Shown piece by piece: positions 1 through 8,171 of a stretch of 64,000 bases of DNA. The DNA comes from Aurantiacibacter arachoides (GTDB lineage Bacteria; Pseudomonadota; Alphaproteobacteria; Sphingomonadales; Sphingomonadaceae). The position numbers were made by a program, and so were the translations under genes. Position 1 is the stretch's first letter, and the number at the start of each line of letters is the position of its first letter. Under the pieces are notes generated by a model that was not told where the DNA came from, did not search any database, and saw only the letters and a list, made by a program, of their open reading frames with translations. Location of the stretch: positions 992,001-1,056,000 of the forward strand of contig NZ_WTYH01000001.1 of the NCBI RefSeq assembly GCF_009827335.1, written 5' to 3'.

Positions 1-945
1 CAGAACATCGGCATAGCTTGCAGCGTCCACGTTGCCGCCGGTCAGCATCACCACCGTTGCATCATCCACCGCGACCTTGCCAGCGAGAACCGCCGCCAGC
101 GCAGCGGCACCGCCGGGTTCGAGGACGAGGCGCAGGTGAGCAAAGGCGAACCGCTGGGCGGCACGAATTTCCGCTTCCGACACGCGCGCCCATTCGCGGC
201 AATGTTCTTGTAGGACGGCAAAGTTGATCGGCTGTGTCGCGAAGGTCTGCAACGCGTCGCACGCCGTGGGGGGAGGGCTCTGGCCCACGTTGCATATCTC
301 CCCGGCCTCCAGGCTGCGGCACACGTCGTCCCAGCCTTCGGGCTCCACCGGCACGACGCTGGCATCGGGACAGGCGAGGGCGAGACCCGCAGTCAGGCCG
401 CCGCCGCCGCAACAGGCGATGATGCGGCTGGGGGCACGCCCGACCTGTGCGTGCAGCTGTGCGGCGATCTCCACGCCGGCGCTGCCTTGTCCCTCGATCA
501 CCCAGGGGTCGCCAAAGGCGTGGGCATAGGTCGCGCCCTTTTCCTCGGCCAGGGCCTGGGCAATGGCTTCGCGGTCTTCCGTCAGCCGATCGTAGGTGAC
601 GACCACTGCGCCGTAGCCCGCGGTCCGCTCCAGCTTCACCTTTGGCGCGTCGGCAGGCATGACGATCGTTGCCGCGATGCCGAGCATCCGTGCCGCCAGC
701 GCTACGCCTTGCGCATGGTTGCCGCTGGATACCGCGACCACGCCGCGCGCCTTTTCCTCGTCCGAAAGGTCGGTCAGTCGGTGCCAGGCGCCGCGGATCT
801 TGAACGCGCCCATCGGTTGCAGGCACTCGGCCTTCGCCCACAGCGTGCGGCCGTCATGCACGAACGGTAGCAGCGGAGTTTCGGGGAAGTTCGCGGCGAT
901 CTTCTGGGCGGCCTGCAGCACGCCGTCGCGGGTTGGTTCTCTCAT
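1..945 (-). CDS. Threonine/serine dehydratase (PLP fold type II), 3' end cut by window edge
   Basis: The gene starts at the ATG at 945 and reads 315 codons leftward to base 1 without a stop, so its C-terminus lies outside the window. The protein has the fold-type II PLP pattern: Lys49 in GAFKIRGA is the expected Schiff-base lysine, SSGNHAQGVA binds the cofactor phosphate side, and CCGGGGLTAG is the glycine loop. The family deaminates threonine or serine to a 2-oxoacid plus ammonia. The first position of the usual S-F-K-x-R-G motif is Ala here, a mild deviation. No C-terminal ACT regulatory domain is visible in the part present, which suggests a short catabolic or racemase-like form rather than the long biosynthetic IlvA. 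It is divergent from the polyamine genes across a repeat-bearing spacer. Confidence 0.88.
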   Translation of the reverse strand, partial: MREPTRDGVLQAAQKIAANFPETPLLPFVHDGRTLWAKAECLQPMGAFKIRGAWHRLTDLSDEEKARGVVAVSSGNHAQGVALAARMLGIAATIVMPADAPKVKLERTAGYGAVVVTYDRLTEDREAIAQALAEEKGATYAHAFGDPWVIEGQGSAGVEIAAQLHAQVGRAPSRIIACCGGGGLTAGLALACPDASVVPVEPEGWDDVCRSLEAGEICNVGQSPPPTACDALQTFATQPINFAVLQEHCREWARVSEAEIRAAQRFAFAHLRLVLEPGGAAALAAVLAGKVAVDDATVVMLTGGNVDAASYADVL

Positions 946-1118
946 GCCGCGGGACTTACCGTGCACGGCCTCGCCCTGTCACGCGGGAAAGGTCACGCGG
1001 GAAAGGTCACGCGGGAAAGGTCACGCTGGAAAGGCGGCACTTGGCAATTGCCGGGAAATTTGGAACGGGGGCCGCGCGGTCCCGTTATTCGGGCACACCA
1101 GACAGGAAAGAGCACTTC
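946..1118. promoter_or_regulatory. Divergent intergenic spacer with tandem repeat, palindrome and hairpin
   Basis: This spacer separates the dehydratase (minus) from the deoxyhypusine-synthase-like gene (plus). It holds four 14-bp tandem copies (979-1034), a perfect 10-bp palindrome GGCAATTGCC (1043-1052), and an imperfect GC-rich hairpin whose arms are AACGGG (1064-1069) and CCCGTT (1081-1086). A Shine-Dalgarno sequence AGGAAAG lies at 1103-1109. I see no convincing sigma-70 promoter. The mix of repeats and palindrome would suit a binding region for a dimeric regulator, but that is inference. Confidence 0.45.
979..1034. repeat. Four-copy 14-bp tandem repeat
   Basis: The unit TCACGCGGGAAAGG occurs at 979-992, 993-1006 and 1007-1020 without a mismatch. 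A fourth copy at 1021-1034 differs by one base (CGCTGG for CGCGGG). It lies wholly between two divergent genes. Confidence 0.95.
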
Positions 1119-2177
1119 ATGACCGATTCGTCGATCAACGACACCCGCAAGGCCGAGCTTCTGAGCACGACGGTCGAGCATATCGACATCCGCGAATTCG
1201 ACGCGCGGCCCATCATCGATTCGATGGGCAAGATGAGCTTCACCAGCCGCGACCTGGCCCGCGCGACCCGCATCTACAACCAGATGCTGGAAGACAAGGA
1301 CTGCACGATCTTCCTCGTCATCGCCGGCTCCACCAGCGCGGGTGGCTGCATGGACCTGTATGCGGAACTGGTCCGATCGAACATGGTGGACTGCATCGTG
1401 GCGACAGGCGCCACCATCGTCGACATGGATTTCTTCGAAGGGCTGGGGCACAAGCATTACCAGGCGCTGGAGATCCCCGACGACGATACGCTGCGCTCGC
1501 TGTATATCGACCGGATCTACGATACCTACATCGATGAAGAGCAACTGCAGGATTGCGACTTCACGATCAACAAGATCGCCAACACGCTGGAACACCGGGG
1601 CTATTCCAGCCGCGAGTTCATCCGCGAAATGGGCAAGTACCTGGTCGAGCACGGCAAGAAGGACAACAGCCTCGTCAAGTTGGCCTACGAGCATGACGTG
1701 CCGATCTTCTGCCCGGCCTTCGTCGATTCGTCCGCCGGTTTCGGCCTGGTGAAGCACCAGGTCGACCAGATGGCCAAGGGCGAGAAATACATGATGATCG
1801 ATGCCATCGCGGATTTCCGCGAGCTGACCGACATCAAGATCCAGTCCGGCGATTCCGGCCTGCTTATGGTGGGCGGCGGCGTGCCGAAGAACTTCATCCA
1901 GGATACCGTGGTTTGCGCCGAAATCCTGGGCCACGAGGATGTGAGCGTGCACAAGTATGCCGTCCAGATCACCGTTGCCGACGTGCGCGACGGCGCGTGT
2001 TCGTCCTCCACGCTTCAGGAAGCGGCGAGCTGGGGCAAGGTCAACACCGGTATCGAGCAGATGGTCTTTGCCGAGGCGGGCAGCGTGATGCCGTTGCTGA
2101 CGAGCGATGCCTGGCACCGGCAGAACGGCGGCAAGGACCGCGAGGCGCGGCGCTGGGCGAAGCTTTTCGACAAGTAG
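1119..2177 (+). CDS. Deoxyhypusine-synthase-family protein, probable homospermidine synthase
   Basis: The 352-residue protein belongs to the deoxyhypusine synthase family, which uses NAD and transfers the aminobutyl group of spermidine or putrescine to an acceptor amine. The family's active-site lysine is present as Lys307 in SWGKVNTG, and the N-terminal IAGSTSAGG and central MVGGGVPKNF glycine loops are intact. Bacteria lack eIF5A, so bacterial members are thought to act on small amines, typically making homospermidine. An ornithine decarboxylase follows 193 bp downstream, which supplies putrescine and supports this reading. The start at 1119 has an AGGAAAG ribosome-binding site 9 nt upstream; an upstream in-frame extension to 933 would cross the tandem repeat and is rejected. 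The exact substrate is inferred. Confidence 0.85.
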   Translation: MTDSSINDTRKAELLSTTVEHIDIREFDARPIIDSMGKMSFTSRDLARATRIYNQMLEDKDCTIFLVIAGSTSAGGCMDLYAELVRSNMVDCIVATGATIVDMDFFEGLGHKHYQALEIPDDDTLRSLYIDRIYDTYIDEEQLQDCDFTINKIANTLEHRGYSSREFIREMGKYLVEHGKKDNSLVKLAYEHDVPIFCPAFVDSSAGFGLVKHQVDQMAKGEKYMMIDAIADFRELTDIKIQSGDSGLLMVGGGVPKNFIQDTVVCAEILGHEDVSVHKYAVQITVADVRDGACSSSTLQEAASWGKVNTGIEQMVFAEAGSVMPLLTSDAWHRQNGGKDREARRWAKLFDK

Positions 2178-2214
2178 GGCTGGTCGAAGCGGGGCTGCAA
2201 TTCACGCGAAATCC

Positions 2215-2254
2215 GGGGCGTGAAAGCTGGCGAAAACGCGCGGCTTCACGCCCC
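2215..2254 (+). terminator. Hairpin after the deoxyhypusine-synthase-like gene
   Basis: GGGGCGTGAA (2215-2224) pairs perfectly with TTCACGCCCC (2245-2254) across a 20-nt loop, 38 bp past the stop codon. There is only a weak T stretch after it, so it may be a poor intrinsic terminator or an mRNA 3'-end stabiliser. Confidence 0.45.
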
Positions 2255-2266
2255 GACCAATTTCAC

Positions 2267-2294
2267 TTGCAGTTCATCGAATCCCTTTTATATG
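2267..2294 (+). promoter_or_regulatory. Sigma-70-like promoter of ornithine decarboxylase
   Basis: A TTGCAG -35 box (2267-2272) and a TATATG -10 box (2289-2294) are separated by 16 bp. Transcription would start near 2301, just before the structured leader. Confidence 0.6.
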
Positions 2295-2300
2295 CGCGCT

Positions 2301-2370
2301 TCCGCTGCCCCATGGGACACCCTCCGCAAGGCAGTACTTGTTGGTTTTGAACCTTAGGGGGTCCCTTGAA
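2301..2370 (+). ncRNA. speF-like leader RNA upstream of ornithine decarboxylase
   Basis: The leader folds into a helix in which GGGAC (2314-2318) pairs with GTCCC (2361-2365) and CCCT (2320-2323) pairs with AGGG (2356-2359). The internal segment includes CGCAAGGCAGTACTTGTTGG. The 3' arm contains AGGGGG (2356-2361), the Shine-Dalgarno sequence for the TTG start at 2371, so folding should block initiation. A conserved RNA called the speF motif is known upstream of alphaproteobacterial ornithine decarboxylase genes, and the position and sequence here agree with my recollection of it. A covariance-model search would confirm this. Confidence 0.65.
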
Positions 2371-3576
2371 TTGCACCAGTTTCCCGACGCCAAGGCTGTA
2401 GTCCGCGCCCTCTCGCCGGACGAACCCGTCATCCTCACCCGACCGCATGCCGCGGCGCGGGCCGCCCGTTTCTTCGTCGAGAAGTTTCCGGGCAAGGCGA
2501 TGTACGCGGTAAAGGCCAATCCCTCGCCCGATCTTGTCCGCATCCTGTGGGACAACGGCGTGACGCATTACGACGTCGCCTCCATCGGCGAGGTGCGCAT
2601 GGTGCGCGGTCAGCTGCCCGATGCGACGCTGTGCTTCATGCACCCGGTCAAGACGCCACGCGCCATCCGCGAGGCCTATTTCCAGCACGGTGTGAAGACC
2701 TACAGCCTCGACACGATGGAGGAACTGGCCAAGATCGTCGAGGCGACCACCGACGAGGCGGGTAACGCCGCCGCCGACCTCAGCCTGCTGGTGCGCCTGC
2801 GCGTGTCGTCCGAGCATTCGGAGCTTTCGCTGGCATCCAAGTTCGGCGTCGACCTGACAGAGGCCGCGCCGCTGTTGCAGGCGACCCGCCAGCATTGCGA
2901 CGCGCTGGGCATCTGCTTCCACGTCGGCAGCCAGGCGATGACGCCGTTCGCCTATGCCCAGGCGCTGGAACGCGTGCGCGCGGCCATCGCCGAGGCGGCG
3001 GTCACCGTGGACATCGTCGATGTCGGCGGCGGCTTCCCAAGCGTCTATCCGGGCCTCGAGCCGCCGGCGCTGGAAGATTACTTCGCGCTGATCCACCGTC
3101 ACTTTGAGAGCCTGCCGATCAGCTATTCGGCCGAGCTGTGGGCGGAGCCGGGCCGCGCGCTGTGCGCCGAATATTCGAGCGTCGTCGTGCGCGTGGAAAA
3201 GCGCCGCGACAACGAGCTCTACATCAACGACGGCGCCTATGGCGCGCTGTTCGATGCGGCGCACGTCGCCTGGCGCTTCCCCGTGGTGGCGCTGGAGGAC
3301 GACCTCATCAAGCCGCAGGCCGAGTTCGCCTTCTACGGGCCGACCTGCGACGATGCAGATTACATGAAGGGCCCCTTCATGCTGCCCGAGGACATCCAGG
3401 CCGGCGACTACATCGAGATCGGCATGCTGGGTGCCTACGGCGCGGCGATGAAGACCGATTTCAACGGCTTCGGCGCGACCGTCTCCGCCGTGGTCACTGA
3501 CGAGCCGATGGCCAGCCTCTATCGCGGCGACCGCGCCGACCCGCGCTCCAGCGACAACGTGGTAAGCCTGCGCTGA
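2371..3576 (+). CDS. Ornithine (or lysine/ornithine) decarboxylase, alanine-racemase-fold PLP enzyme
   Basis: A 401-residue fold-type III PLP decarboxylase that makes putrescine (or cadaverine) from ornithine (or lysine). Lys48 in YAVKANPSP is the PLP lysine. The sequence HVGSQ, the glycine loop DVGGGFPS, EPGRALC and the substrate-site Cys-Asp in GPTCDDADY, diagnostic of ornithine-type enzymes, are all present. The frame is open from a TTG at 2338, but that would start inside the leader hairpin. TTG at 2371 has AGGGGG nine bases upstream and gives an N-terminus beginning MHQFPDA, which I prefer. Expression is probably controlled by the leader RNA. With the upstream deoxyhypusine-synthase-like gene it forms a polyamine module. 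Confidence 0.9.
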   Translation: MHQFPDAKAVVRALSPDEPVILTRPHAAARAARFFVEKFPGKAMYAVKANPSPDLVRILWDNGVTHYDVASIGEVRMVRGQLPDATLCFMHPVKTPRAIREAYFQHGVKTYSLDTMEELAKIVEATTDEAGNAAADLSLLVRLRVSSEHSELSLASKFGVDLTEAAPLLQATRQHCDALGICFHVGSQAMTPFAYAQALERVRAAIAEAAVTVDIVDVGGGFPSVYPGLEPPALEDYFALIHRHFESLPISYSAELWAEPGRALCAEYSSVVVRVEKRRDNELYINDGAYGALFDAAHVAWRFPVVALEDDLIKPQAEFAFYGPTCDDADYMKGPFMLPEDIQAGDYIEIGMLGAYGAAMKTDFNGFGATVSAVVTDEPMASLYRGDRADPRSSDNVVSLR

Positions 3577-3614
3577 GCGTTGGCGCGATCTGCTTGCGCC
3601 CGGGTGCAGGCAGA

Positions 3615-5816
3615 TCAGTTGCGCGCGATGGTGACCTGCAGGAATTGCGGGGGGCTGGCGCTTTCGCCCAGCATCGCGGCGGGATAGTGTCCTGTCGGCA
3701 ATGCCGCGAGCGGCATACCCGCGGCGGCAAGGGCATAGGGTGACACGCGGTGGCGGGTGACCAGGCCTCCGGCGCCGTCGCTAACCAGCGGAACCTCGAA
3801 CTCCACGCCGATCACTGCATCCTCGCTGCGGCGCACGCGGCAGACCACCAGCTGGCCACTGCCGAGATCCAGCACGAGGCCGGTGCCCACCGGCACGCCG
3901 ACGAGCCCTTCGATACGCGAACCAGTTTTCGACAAGTCGCGCATCACCGCGTCGTAGCGGTTGTCTTCATGGATCACGCCGACGCGGCGGAATACACTGC
4001 GCCGTTCAGGACGGAAGTTTTCGGGCCCGCTCGGCTCGATCTTGAAGCCGCCGTTGGCGATATATTTCAGGATGTCGGCCTGCGGGCGGGCCTTGGAGTA
4101 GATCCAGCCCTGAATGTATTCCGCGCCCTTTTCGGTCACCAGGTCGAACTGGTCGAATGCCTCGACGCCCTCCACCGTGGTGTCCATCCCCAGTGCCTTT
4201 GACAGGCCGATGATCGCGGTGATGATCTTGGCGCTGTTCTCGTTCTTCTGGGTGCAGGTGTCGACGAAGCTCTTGTCGACCTTGATCTTGTCAAACGGGG
4301 CGGACCGTAGATAGCTGAGCGACGAATATCCGGTGCCGAAATCGTCCAGAGCCAGGCGAACGCCGAGGGTCTTGAGGGCCTTGAACGTCTCGTCTGTCAC
4401 GTCCGTGTCGCCCATGAACACCGTCTCGGTTAGCTCCAACTCCACCCGGTCCGGCTCTATACCGGTGTCCTCCAGGATCTGCGCGACAGTCTCCGGGAAT
4501 GCCTTGTTTGCGAACTGCTTGGCTGACACGTTGATTGCGATGCGTACATTCTCCGGCCATTGCAGCGCGTCCTCGCAGGCGCGTTGCAGGGCAAAGTGGC
4601 CCAACTGGTTGATGAGATCGCTTTCCTCGGCCGCGGGGATGAACACGCCGGGGCTGACGTTGCCGCGCTCCGGATGCTCCCAGCGCATCAGCGCCTCGAA
4701 GCCTACCACCATGTTGTCCTTCGTGCGGACGACGGGCTGATAGTGCAGTTCCAGCTGATCCGAGGCCAAGGCCTCGCGTATGTCGTCCAGCAGTTCCTGC
4801 CGTTCCTGCTCCACGTCCTTGAGATCGACGGAATAGAAGCGATAGGTACCGCGTCCGCTGTTCTTGGCGGCATACAGCGCGAGATCGGCGGCGTTAATGA
4901 TCTCCTCCGCTTCGACCCCATCATAGGGGGCCACGGAAATGCCCACCGACGCGCCAATGATCGCGCGCTTGCCGTCCAGCTGGTAGGGGGAGGAGACCAT
5001 CTGGATGACCTTTTCAGCAAGGCTGCCCAGCTCTCCGCGGTCATCCATGTCTGGCAGGAAGATCTGGAACTCGTCGCCGCCCAGACGCCCGATCTCGCCC
5101 TTCTCGCCCAGGATGGCCTTGAGCCGGTCGGCAACCTGCCGCAGCAGGTCGTCGCCCGCCGGGTGGCCCATCGTATCGTTGACTTGCTTGAACTTGTCGA
5201 GATCCATCATCAGCAGCGCGCAGCTGCGCTTGGCCGACCTGTAGGCCGCCAGCGTGCTTTCCAGCTTGCGGTTCATCCGGTGGCGGTTGGCAAGGCCAGT
5301 GAGCGAATCGTATTCCGCCAGCCGTGAATCCTCACGGCTGCGGACATAGGCGACGGTGATGTCCTTGGCGCTGCCGCGATAGCCGGCGAACTTGCCCTCC
5401 GGCGTGAACTTGGGATGGCCCGACAGCGACCACCAGCGTTCCATGCCGGGCGTCTGTATGCGGTCACGCGTCAGCCGCACCGGCAACTCGGCCATTTTGT
5501 TGCGTGTCTTAAGCTGGAACTGGAGAGGGCGGTCGGTGCGGTCGGAGTTGTCGGGATCGATCTCGAACAGATCGGACAGCGGATTGTCCAGCAGCTGATC
5601 CAACCCACCGTCGAGGTGGTCGGAGGCGCTGGGCGAGAAATAGATGAGCCGGTCTTCCGCGTCGGTTGCCCAGATCCACGAAATGCCGGTGCGCTCGTAA
5701 TCGTCCAGGACTTGCAGGCGCCGGTCGGCATCAGCCGCCGAGATCACCCGAACGCTGGTGTCTTCCTCGGCGATTCGTGTCGCCGACCTGGCACCGAAAC
5801 TTTCGAGGAAACCCAT
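3615..5816 (-). CDS. PAS-GGDEF-EAL-PilZ cyclic-di-GMP regulatory protein
   Basis: The 733-residue soluble protein combines four modules: a PAS sensor (about 35-155), a GGDEF diguanylate cyclase (about 165-330, GGDEF at 246-250), an EAL phosphodiesterase (about 340-590, EAL from 374) and a PilZ c-di-GMP-binding domain (about 603-690). The PilZ motif is visible as RRSVFRR followed by DLSKTGSRIEG. The EAL catalytic pattern looks complete, with NVSAKQF, ELTET, DDFGTGYSS, KVDKSF and EGVE. The RxxD inhibitory site normally found five residues before GGDEF is absent, so classical product inhibition is unlikely, and the PilZ domain could provide feedback instead. The ATG has an AAGGGA ribosome-binding site. 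It is a single-gene unit convergent with ornithine decarboxylase. Confidence 0.93.
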   Translation of the reverse strand: MGFLESFGARSATRIAEEDTSVRVISAADADRRLQVLDDYERTGISWIWATDAEDRLIYFSPSASDHLDGGLDQLLDNPLSDLFEIDPDNSDRTDRPLQFQLKTRNKMAELPVRLTRDRIQTPGMERWWSLSGHPKFTPEGKFAGYRGSAKDITVAYVRSREDSRLAEYDSLTGLANRHRMNRKLESTLAAYRSAKRSCALLMMDLDKFKQVNDTMGHPAGDDLLRQVADRLKAILGEKGEIGRLGGDEFQIFLPDMDDRGELGSLAEKVIQMVSSPYQLDGKRAIIGASVGISVAPYDGVEAEEIINAADLALYAAKNSGRGTYRFYSVDLKDVEQERQELLDDIREALASDQLELHYQPVVRTKDNMVVGFEALMRWEHPERGNVSPGVFIPAAEESDLINQLGHFALQRACEDALQWPENVRIAINVSAKQFANKAFPETVAQILEDTGIEPDRVELELTETVFMGDTDVTDETFKALKTLGVRLALDDFGTGYSSLSYLRSAPFDKIKVDKSFVDTCTQKNENSAKIITAIIGLSKALGMDTTVEGVEAFDQFDLVTEKGAEYIQGWIYSKARPQADILKYIANGGFKIEPSGPENFRPERRSVFRRVGVIHEDNRYDAVMRDLSKTGSRIEGLVGVPVGTGLVLDLGSGQLVVCRVRRSEDAVIGVEFEVPLVSDGAGGLVTRHRVSPYALAAAGMPLAALPTGHYPAAMLGESASPPQFLQVTIARN

Positions 5817-5926
5817 AGTATCCCTTACCGCGTGTTGCCTTGTGCCGAATGCCGGCGGACTGTCAGCGGTATGGGGGATGGTTGGTTACTATCGCGCTAA
5901 CAATCGACGACGCGACAGGCGGGCTT

Positions 5927-7147
5927 TTACGCAGCCTGGCGCAATTCCAGTTCAAGCCGGTCCCAAATCTCAACGAGTGCAGTGGTGAGTTCGACCATCA
6001 TTGCCTCGGTGTGGGCAGGGCCGGGGGTGAACCGCAGGCGCTCCGTCCCGCGCGGCACGGTGGGGAAGTTGATCGGCTGCACGTAAACGCCGTACTCGGC
6101 GAGCAGGATGTCGCTGATGGTCTTGGCGCGAACCGGATCGCCCACCATCAGCGGCACGATGTGCGTAGTGGAATCCATCACCGGCAAACCGGCATCGCTG
6201 AATAGACGCTTCAGTGTGGCGGCGGCGGCCTGCTGCGCATCGCGTTCGATGCTCGACTGCTTGAGGTGGCGCACGGCGGCCAGCACACCCGCGGCCAACA
6301 CGGGGCTGAGCGAGGTGGTGAAGATGAAGCCCGGCGCATAGCTGCGGATGCAGTCGATGACCTTCTGGCTGGAGGCTACGTAGCCACCCATTACGCCGAA
6401 TGCCTTGCCCAGCGTTCCCTCGATAAGGTCGATGCGGTGCGCCGCCTCGTCCCGTTCGGAAATGCCGCCGCCGTGCTCGCCATACATGCCCACGGCGTGA
6501 ACCTCGTCGATGTAGGTGAGGGCGTTGTAGGTTTCGGCAAGGTCGCAGATCGCATGGATGGGGGCGACGTCGCCGTCCATCGAATAGACGCTTTCAAAGG
6601 CGATGACCTTGGGGGTTTCCGCATCCTCGGCGGCCAGCAGTTCTTCCAGATGCGCAAGATCGTTGTGGCGGAAGACGCGCTTCTCGCAGCCGGAATTGCG
6701 GATGCCGGCAATCATGCTGGCATGGTTCAACTCGTCGGAAAACACCACGCAGCCCGGCAGCAGCTTGCCCAGCGTGGACAGTGTCGCATCGTTGGAGACG
6801 TAGCCGCTGGTGAACAGCAGCGCAGCTTCCTTGCCGTGCAGATCGGCCAGCTCTGCCTCCAGCTGGACGTGGTAGTGCGTGTTCCCGCCGATGTTGCGGG
6901 TGCCCCCGCTGCCGGCACCGACATCGTGCATCGCCTCTTCCATGGCGGCGATCACCTTGGGGTGCTGCCCCATCGCGAGGTAATCGTTGGAACACCACAC
7001 GGTAATCGGCTTGGGACCGTTGTGGCCGGCGAAACAGCGCGCGTTGGGAAAGGCACCCTTGTTGCGCAGGATATCGATGAACACGCGGTATCGGCCTTCC
7101 TCGTGGAGGCGGTCGATGGCCTTGTCGAATACCTGGTCGTAATTCAC
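5927..7147 (-). CDS. hemA: 5-aminolevulinate synthase
   Basis: The 406-residue enzyme condenses glycine and succinyl-CoA to 5-aminolevulinate, the first step of tetrapyrrole synthesis by the C4 pathway typical of alphaproteobacteria. Visible features are [10 protein letters not shown], the glycine-rich [12 protein letters not shown], the Asp in [13 protein letters not shown] that contacts the PLP ring nitrogen, and the Schiff-base Lys in [13 protein letters not shown]. The length matches the family. The start is a GTG with no clear Shine-Dalgarno sequence. It is followed upstream, on the same strand, by murI with a 97-bp gap. Confidence 0.97.
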   Translation of the reverse strand: MNYDQVFDKAIDRLHEEGRYRVFIDILRNKGAFPNARCFAGHNGPKPITVWCSNDYLAMGQHPKVIAAMEEAMHDVGAGSGGTRNIGGNTHYHVQLEAELADLHGKEAALLFTSGYVSNDATLSTLGKLLPGCVVFSDELNHASMIAGIRNSGCEKRVFRHNDLAHLEELLAAEDAETPKVIAFESVYSMDGDVAPIHAICDLAETYNALTYIDEVHAVGMYGEHGGGISERDEAAHRIDLIEGTLGKAFGVMGGYVASSQKVIDCIRSYAPGFIFTTSLSPVLAAGVLAAVRHLKQSSIERDAQQAAAATLKRLFSDAGLPVMDSTTHIVPLMVGDPVRAKTISDILLAEYGVYVQPINFPTVPRGTERLRFTPGPAHTEAMMVELTTALVEIWDRLELELRQAA

Positions 7148-7244
7148 GGGATGTGCGCGTCCGGATTGCTTCGTTTCGGTCTAGGGCGGGACTTAATCAA
7201 TCGCAGGCGCAGTTTGAAGCGCGAAGTTTGCGAAGGACTCGCAA

Positions 7245-8039
7245 CTAGAACCGGGAGATTGCGTCCAGCCCGTGTCTTGCCAGCATTGCGGCGAGGTATG
7301 GACGGTCTTCCGGTTGCGCCGTGAAGATCGCACGGTCGGGCTGGCTGCGCTCGAAAGGCTGGCCCGCGGTGAGATGAGCGATCCGGCGCGCGATGCCCGC
7401 AGCCCCGTCGACCAGCCGCACCTGCTTGCCCAGGGCCGTCTGCAATTCCTCGGCCAGCAGCGGGAAGTGCGTGCAGGCGAGCACCACGGTGTCGATTGCC
7501 TCGCCGCCCGGCTGTTCGACCAGGCCGGCAACGGCGCGGGCGATGCTGCTGGGATCGACCGGCTCCCCGCGCATCTTCGCTTCGGCCGCCAGCACCAGTT
7601 CCGGGGCGGGATGGCGCAGCAGGCGCTTGCCGGAGGCAAACCGGGCCTCCAGATCGTCGACATAGCGCTGGCGCACCGTGGCCGCCGTGCCGAGGAGACC
7701 GATGGTGCCGCTCGTGGTCATCTCGGCGGCAGGCTTGATGGCGGGCACGGTGCCCACGATGGGAACCTCCAGCACGTCGCGCACCATGCCAAGGGCGATA
7801 GTGCTGGCGGTGTTGCAGGCGATGCACACGAGGCGCGGGCGATACCGTTCGCTCATCCGCCCCAGCAATCCCGCCACCCGCGCCGCGATCTCTGCCTCGG
7901 TCTTGTCGCCATAGGGCAGGCCGGCGGTATCGGCAGCATAGATCACCGGCGCCTGCGGCAGAACCTTGCGCAGTTCGGCCAGCACGGTCAGCCCGCCGAG
8001 GCCCGAATCGAACAGCAGGATGGGGGAGGTCGGGTCCAA
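7245..8039 (-). CDS. murI: Glutamate racemase
   Basis: The 264-residue cytoplasmic enzyme interconverts L- and D-glutamate to supply D-Glu for peptidoglycan. The two catalytic cysteines sit in IACNTAST and LACTHFPLL, and the substrate Ser is in the N-terminal FDSGLGG. Length and motif order are standard. The frame opens with TTG at 8039, preceded by a GGAAAGAGA ribosome-binding site. It is divergent from plsY. Confidence 0.96.
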   Translation of the reverse strand: MDPTSPILLFDSGLGGLTVLAELRKVLPQAPVIYAADTAGLPYGDKTEAEIAARVAGLLGRMSERYRPRLVCIACNTASTIALGMVRDVLEVPIVGTVPAIKPAAEMTTSGTIGLLGTAATVRQRYVDDLEARFASGKRLLRHPAPELVLAAEAKMRGEPVDPSSIARAVAGLVEQPGGEAIDTVVLACTHFPLLAEELQTALGKQVRLVDGAAGIARRIAHLTAGQPFERSQPDRAIFTAQPEDRPYLAAMLARHGLDAISRF

Positions 8040-8102
8040 ATCGGTCTCTTTCCGCTCACCTGCGAGCTTGTGGAAGGGGCGCTTTTGCCCTTATCGCAGC
8101 GC

Positions 8103-8142
8103 TATAAAACAAAGCAGTCGCCGGGCAAGCTGCCCAGCTTTG
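8103..8142 (+). promoter_or_regulatory. -10-like box and hairpin in the plsY leader
   Basis: A TATAAA box (8103-8108) is followed at once by an inverted repeat: CAAAGC (8110-8115) with GCTTTG (8137-8142), and inside it GGGCA (8123-8127) with TGCCC (8131-8135). No well-spaced -35 box is visible. The hairpin lies 29 bp before the plsY start and could be a leader structure or a terminator-like element. Confidence 0.35.
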
Positions 8143-8171
8143 CTTCCGACATCCTCAGGCGGGGTTATGGC

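Noticed and set aside
979..1034. The tandem repeat as a CRISPR array
   Set aside because: Units are 14 bp and directly joined, without spacers, and no cas gene is present.
993..2117. A 374-residue minus-strand frame across the deoxyhypusine-synthase-like gene
   Set aside because: The plus-strand frame carries a clear family signature including Lys307; the antisense frame does not.
2338..2370. TTG at 2338 as the ornithine decarboxylase start
   Set aside because: It lies inside the leader helix, lacks a ribosome-binding site, and adds 11 residues not expected in the family; TTG at 2371 fits better.
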